This document shows, one piece after another, positions 4,602 through 7,874 of a stretch of DNA of 7,874 nucleotides. The notes beneath the pieces were generated by a model, which was not told the origin of the DNA, ran no database searches, and worked only from the letters and a program-made list of their open reading frames with translations. The stretch's first letter is position 1, and every line of letters begins with the position of its first letter. The translations under genes were made by a program, and so were the position numbers. The stretch is taken from positions 1-7,874 of the forward strand of contig JASLHL010000127.1 of the NCBI GenBank assembly GCA_030152225.1. The letters are read 5' to 3'. This stretch comes from Flavobacterium sp. Its GTDB lineage: Bacteria > Bacteroidota > Bacteroidia > Flavobacteriales > Flavobacteriaceae.

Positions 4602-7577
4602 ATGTTGTTAAATTGTCATTCTTACTATAGTCTGCGCTTTGGCACGATGTCCTTAGCCCAATTGGTAAACAGAGCCAAAGAACTAAAAATAAAAACCTTA
4701 GCCTTAACAGATATCCACACCTTTTATGGCGTGTATGACTTTATTCGCCTGTGTCAACAAGCTGCTATTAAACCGCTTATTGGCGCTGAGTTTCGCGTAG
4801 ATCAACGCTTACAATATATCATTATAGCCAAAAGTGAACGTGGTTTTGCTGCCATTAATCAATACATTTCTCAACATAACAAAACCAAACACCTCTTCCC
4901 AACAAAAGCACCGTACTTGGTTGATACCTTTGTTATCTATCCTTTAGAGAACTGTCCTCCTACCCTTGCAGATTACGAATACATTGGCGTCAAAATGAAT
5001 CAACGCAATCTACTCTATCAAGAACAGTGGAAAAAACTTGCACATCAAATGGTTGTTTTACACCCTGTGACGATACAACATTCAGAAGAATATGAGCTAC
5101 ACCGTATTCTACAAGCAATTGATCAAAATACGCTATTGAGTAAATTAGATTCCAATACCTGTGCGTTACCTGATGAAACCCTGGTCAGTGAAGCAACCTT
5201 GTCTCAACACTTTGCCTCTTTTCCTTCCTTACTTGCTAATACGGAGAAAATTACAACCGAGGCTACTTTTTCTTTTGAATCCAGAAAAAGTAGAAATAAA
5301 CTACATTTCACCGACAGCAAGGCCCGTGATTTACAGCTTCTCACTCAACTTGCTCAAGAAGGATTAACACGTCGTTATGGCAGTAAAAATACCGAAGCGC
5401 AAAACCGATTAACAAAGGAATTAGCAGTTATTGAGCAATTGTCTTTCGCCAGCTATTTTCTCATCATTTGGGATATTATTACCTACAGTACATCACAGGG
5501 TTTTATGCATATCGGAAGAGGAAGTGGAGCCAATAGTTTAGTAGGGTATTGCATTGGCATTACCAATGTTTGTCCCTTAGAACTCGACTTGTACTTTGAG
5601 CGTTTTTTAAATGTCAATCGAAAATCTCCTCCCGACTTTGATATTGATTGGTCGTGGACCGATCGCGATGCGATTATCGATTATATCTTTGATCGTTATG
5701 GCAGTGAACACGTTGCTTTTTGCGGTGCCATGTCTACCTTTAAATCGCGTTCTATTGTACGGGAAATCGGCAAAGTATACGGTTTAGCCAAAGAAGAACT
5801 CGACCAGCTCAACAGTCGATATACGAAAGATCCAATCGATAACAACTCCGTCATACAACTGATTCATCAATATGGGCAGCTATTGGAGGGATTTCCCAAT
5901 CAACGTACCATGCATGCCTGTGGAATTTTAATTTCAGAAGAACCAATTACACAGTTTACTGCTTTAGATTATCCACCCAAAGGCTATGCTGTTGCGCAAT
6001 TTGACATGCATATTGCCGAGGACATTGGCTTTGAGAAATTCGATATCCTCAGCCAACGCGGTATTGGACACATCAACGAAACAGTAGCGCTTATTCAACA
6101 GAACCAAAACTTAACAGTAGATATCCGCAATATTGCGCTTTCAAAAAACGAATCGCGATCCAATGCCTATTTACAAGCGGGAAACACCATCGGCTGTTTC
6201 TACATTGAAAGTCCAGCTATGCGTGGATTATTGAGAAAATTAAAGTGTAACGATTACAAAACATTAGTAGCAGCTTCGTCTATTATCCGACCTGGAGTTG
6301 CCCAAAGCGGTATGATGCAAGAATATATTTACAGACACAACCACCCCAATCAATTTGAATATTTTCACGACGTTTTTAAGGATCAACTTGGGGAAACCTA
6401 TGGTATTATGGTGTATCAAGAGGACGTCATCAAGATTGCTCTTCACTATGGCGGGTTACCTGCTGAAGATGGCGATATTTTGCGTCGTGCCATGAGCGGA
6501 AAAAGTCGTTCCAAAGAAGGCTTACAAGCCGTTCGAAATCGATTTTTAACACTATGTGCAGCAAAAGGTCATCCACAAGCCCTTAGTGAAGAAATTTACC
6601 GCCAAATTGAATCTTTTGCAGGCTATTCGTTTTGTAAAGCACATTCGGCTTCTTATGCCATTGAAAGCTATCAAAGCCTATATCTCAAAGCACATTACCC
6701 TTTGGAATTTATGGTCGCTGTAATCAATAACCAAGGCGGATTCTATCGTACGGAGGTTTATGTACACGAGGCTAAAATGTCAGGAGCTCGCGTCTTTCCT
6801 CCTTGTATCAACCGAAGCAACCAAGGAGCTACCTTGAAAAAAAGAGATATCTTTTTGGGATTTGACCTAGTGAAAAACCTCAATACGGCTTTGATTAATG
6901 CCATATTGAGCGAACGCCAACGACAAGGCAATTATACCTCACTTGAAAACTTTATTCAACGCGTAAACATCAATCTTGAAGCCTTGGAAACCTTAATTTT
7001 CATTGGAGCTTTTCAATTTACAGGACTCCAAAAAAACGAATTGCTCATCCAAGCGAAATTGCTGTATCACAAGAACAAATCCAATCCTACTTGGCAGTTG
7101 TTGCAAGAACCAATCAAACAATTTAACTTCCCAAAATTAAAACGCGCTCCAGAAGAAGATGCCTTTGATGAGCTGGAATATTTGGGCTTTCCTGTATCTT
7201 GTAGTCCTTTTAACCTCTTACAGACTAAATTTAGAGGCGAAATAACCACCAAGGACTTCCTCTACCACAAAGATGAAAATACGCGCTTAGTGGGCTATTT
7301 AATCGCGTTAAAACCTATTCAAATCAAAAATGGGTTAATGTACTTCGGTACGTGGATCGATACCAATGGAGATTACTTTGATACTGTTCACTTTCCTACG
7401 AGCTTACAACAATACCCCTTTCAAGGTAGTGGCTGTTATTTGCTATTGGGAACCATTCAAATCGAATATGATGTCCCTACACTCCATATTCTCAAAATGG
7501 CGAAACTTCCATTTATGACAGACCCGAGATATCAGGTAGTGGATAAACAAAATGCAAAAGGAAAAGTGAAGTTGTAA
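4602..7577 (+). CDS. dnaE: DNA polymerase III alpha subunit, short DnaE2/ImuC-like form
   Basis: This is a C-family polymerase of 991 aa, shorter than replicative E. coli alpha (1160). Order: PHP domain (about 1-220), palm/fingers with GRGSGA (305-310) and the catalytic PPDFDID (Asp345, Asp347), third catalytic Asp481 in FEKFDIL, fingers through ASYAIESYQSLYLKAHYPLEFM (683-704), helix-hairpin-helix region (about 775-810), and an OB fold (about 893-966). It ends soon after the OB fold, so the tau-binding tail of replicative alpha is missing, as in DnaE2/ImuC. The PHP metal motifs are degraded: NCH in place of HxH (residues 4-6) and TDI in place of TDH (36-38), so proofreading by PHP is doubtful. 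QFNFP (840-844) lies where alpha subunits carry a clamp motif but is a weak match. Start 2 bp after dinB's stop implies translational coupling. The likely role is an accessory, damage-induced polymerase working with DinB; being the only replicative alpha is unlikely in this context but cannot be excluded from one window. Confidence 0.93.
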   Translation: MLLNCHSYYSLRFGTMSLAQLVNRAKELKIKTLALTDIHTFYGVYDFIRLCQQAAIKPLIGAEFRVDQRLQYIIIAKSERGFAAINQYISQHNKTKHLFPTKAPYLVDTFVIYPLENCPPTLADYEYIGVKMNQRNLLYQEQWKKLAHQMVVLHPVTIQHSEEYELHRILQAIDQNTLLSKLDSNTCALPDETLVSEATLSQHFASFPSLLANTEKITTEATFSFESRKSRNKLHFTDSKARDLQLLTQLAQEGLTRRYGSKNTEAQNRLTKELAVIEQLSFASYFLIIWDIITYSTSQGFMHIGRGSGANSLVGYCIGITNVCPLELDLYFERFLNVNRKSPPDFDIDWSWTDRDAIIDYIFDRYGSEHVAFCGAMSTFKSRSIVREIGKVYGLAKEELDQLNSRYTKDPIDNNSVIQLIHQYGQLLEGFPNQRTMHACGILISEEPITQFTALDYPPKGYAVAQFDMHIAEDIGFEKFDILSQRGIGHINETVALIQQNQNLTVDIRNIALSKNESRSNAYLQAGNTIGCFYIESPAMRGLLRKLKCNDYKTLVAASSIIRPGVAQSGMMQEYIYRHNHPNQFEYFHDVFKDQLGETYGIMVYQEDVIKIALHYGGLPAEDGDILRRAMSGKSRSKEGLQAVRNRFLTLCAAKGHPQALSEEIYRQIESFAGYSFCKAHSASYAIESYQSLYLKAHYPLEFMVAVINNQGGFYRTEVYVHEAKMSGARVFPPCINRSNQGATLKKRDIFLGFDLVKNLNTALINAILSERQRQGNYTSLENFIQRVNINLEALETLIFIGAFQFTGLQKNELLIQAKLLYHKNKSNPTWQLLQEPIKQFNFPKLKRAPEEDAFDELEYLGFPVSCSPFNLLQTKFRGEITTKDFLYHKDENTRLVGYLIALKPIQIKNGLMYFGTWIDTNGDYFDTVHFPTSLQQYPFQGSGCYLLLGTIQIEYDVPTLHILKMAKLPFMTDPRYQVVDKQNAKGKVKL

Positions 7578-7700
7578 AAAGTAAATTGGAGTTTGCGCAG
7601 TTTGCGCGTTGTGTAAGTTATTTTATTTAGCTTGGCTACGTTTTTTTAAAGTGGCCCCTAAACTAGTACACTAGATCCAAAACGGTTCAACCAAAAAGGC
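7578..7700. other. intergenic stretch between dnaE and the SRP RNA unit
   Basis: No gene is seen. It contains the direct repeat GTTTGCGC at 7591-7598 and 7600-7607, a T7 run at 7641-7647, and a CTAGT-AC-ACTAG dyad at 7663-7674. Apart from the weak hairpin at 7595-7607, no strong rightward terminator for the dinB-dnaE operon is visible. Confidence 0.5.
7595..7607 (+). terminator. possible weak terminator after dnaE
   Basis: GCGCA-GTT-TGCGC is a 5-bp perfect GC-rich stem with a 3-nt loop, 17 bp after the dnaE stop, followed by a mixed T-rich stretch (7608-7627) and not a clean T-run. It is the only hairpin near the stop, but short; it may simply reflect the direct repeat GTTTGCGC. Confidence 0.25.
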
Positions 7701-7726
7701 AAAAAAAAATCCCCTAACTAGGAGAT
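7701..7726 (-). terminator. Rho-independent terminator of the SRP RNA transcript
   Basis: Read leftward, ATCTCCTA and TAGGGGAT (7726-7709) pair over 8 bp including one G-U pair, around a 2-nt turn. They are followed directly by eight T residues (7708-7701). It lies 16 bp past the mature SRP RNA end. A second T-rich run (7740-7727) directly follows the RNA's terminal helix and may add termination there. Confidence 0.75.
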
Positions 7727-7741
7727 CAAAATAAAAAAAAT

Positions 7742-7835
7742 GGCAAGCTACCTACATCGCACCGCTACAACCACATACCTTTGCTGCGTTCCCACCCTGG
7801 AGGATTCTGCAGGAGCTGGTCGTGTAGGACTTGCC
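7742..7835 (-). ncRNA. ffs: signal recognition particle RNA, small bacterial (4.5S-like) type
   Basis: This RNA forms the signal recognition particle with Ffh and targets nascent membrane proteins to the inner membrane. Read leftward it is about 94 nt. The diagnostic domain IV tip is complementary to 7782-7799: CAGG, then GUG-GGAA-CGC, then AGCA. This matches E. coli CAGG-UCC-GGAA-GGA-AGCA with the GGAA tetraloop at 7792-7789 and the symmetric CAGG/AGCA internal loop that Ffh binds. The ends pair as GGCAAG (7835-7830) with CUUGCC (7747-7742), and the next helix pairs UCCUACA with UGUAGGU. There is no Alu domain, as expected for the small type. It has its own promoter at 7840-7869 and a terminator at 7701-7726. 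Exact mature ends are set by the terminal helix and may be off by a few bases. Confidence 0.92.
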
Positions 7836-7839
7836 GTTG

Positions 7840-7869
7840 CAAATATACAACCATTTTATATTTTTCCAA
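7840..7869 (-). promoter_or_regulatory. Bacteroidota-type promoter of the SRP RNA gene
   Basis: Read leftward, TTG (7869-7867), a 19-bp spacer and TATATTTG (7847-7840) match the TTG-N19-TAnnTTTG consensus of the Bacteroidota primary sigma factor at every defined base. The expected start, a few bases downstream, coincides with the 5' GGCAAG of the RNA. Confidence 0.85.
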
Positions 7870-7874
7870 GTGTT

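Noticed and set aside
5161..7252. Short open frames overlapping dnaE
   Set aside because: Shadows of the intact dnaE reading frame.
7651..7700. Insertion-sequence end remnant around GTGGCCCC and the CTAGT/ACTAG dyad
   Set aside because: No matching inverted end, transposase fragment or target duplication is visible; the evidence is too thin.

Overview
The window looks like chromosomal DNA of a member of the Bacteroidota, most likely Flavobacteriaceae. It is AT-rich. Its promoters match the TTG-N19-TAnnTTTG pattern of this phylum, and the gene starts have A-rich leaders with no good Shine-Dalgarno sequence. The protein content fits Flavobacterium or Myroides relatives; this placement is inference from sequence style, as no search was run.

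Left part (1-2376). The first 14 codons of a leftward gene lie at 1-43, with a candidate promoter just upstream. Next is a leftward low-specificity L-threonine aldolase (148-1173) ending in a strong hairpin terminator. Divergent from it across 46 bp is prfB (1220-2315), encoding peptide chain release factor 2. It is read through an in-frame TGA at 1283-1285 by the classical +1 programmed frameshift: AGGAGG-TAT-CTT-TGA-C. A 23-bp perfect hairpin terminator follows prfB.

Middle (2377-2590). This is a gene-free stretch of 214 bp with degenerate repeats, including two adjacent 42-bp units.

Right part (2591-7577). This is the most interesting region, a three-gene DNA-damage-tolerance locus. A leftward regulator joins an XRE helix-turn-helix to an S24/LexA-type self-cleaving peptidase. 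It is divergent from a rightward two-gene operon: a Y-family polymerase (DinB type, catalytic residues and a QINLF clamp motif intact) and, 2 bp after its stop, a short DNA polymerase III alpha subunit of 991 aa (DnaE2/ImuC-like in size and ending). The 83-bp gap between regulator and operon holds two copies of the dyad TTGCTA-N7-TAGYAW, one at each candidate promoter, plus an 18-bp perfect palindrome. The inferred circuit is a damage-cleaved repressor controlling itself and an error-prone polymerase pair, similar in logic to lexA-imuA-imuB-dnaE2 cassettes but without imuA and with a catalytically intact DinB in place of ImuB.

Right edge (7578-7874). No protein gene is seen. A leftward small bacterial SRP RNA (ffs, 7742-7835) has a textbook Bacteroidota promoter and a hairpin/T-tract terminator.
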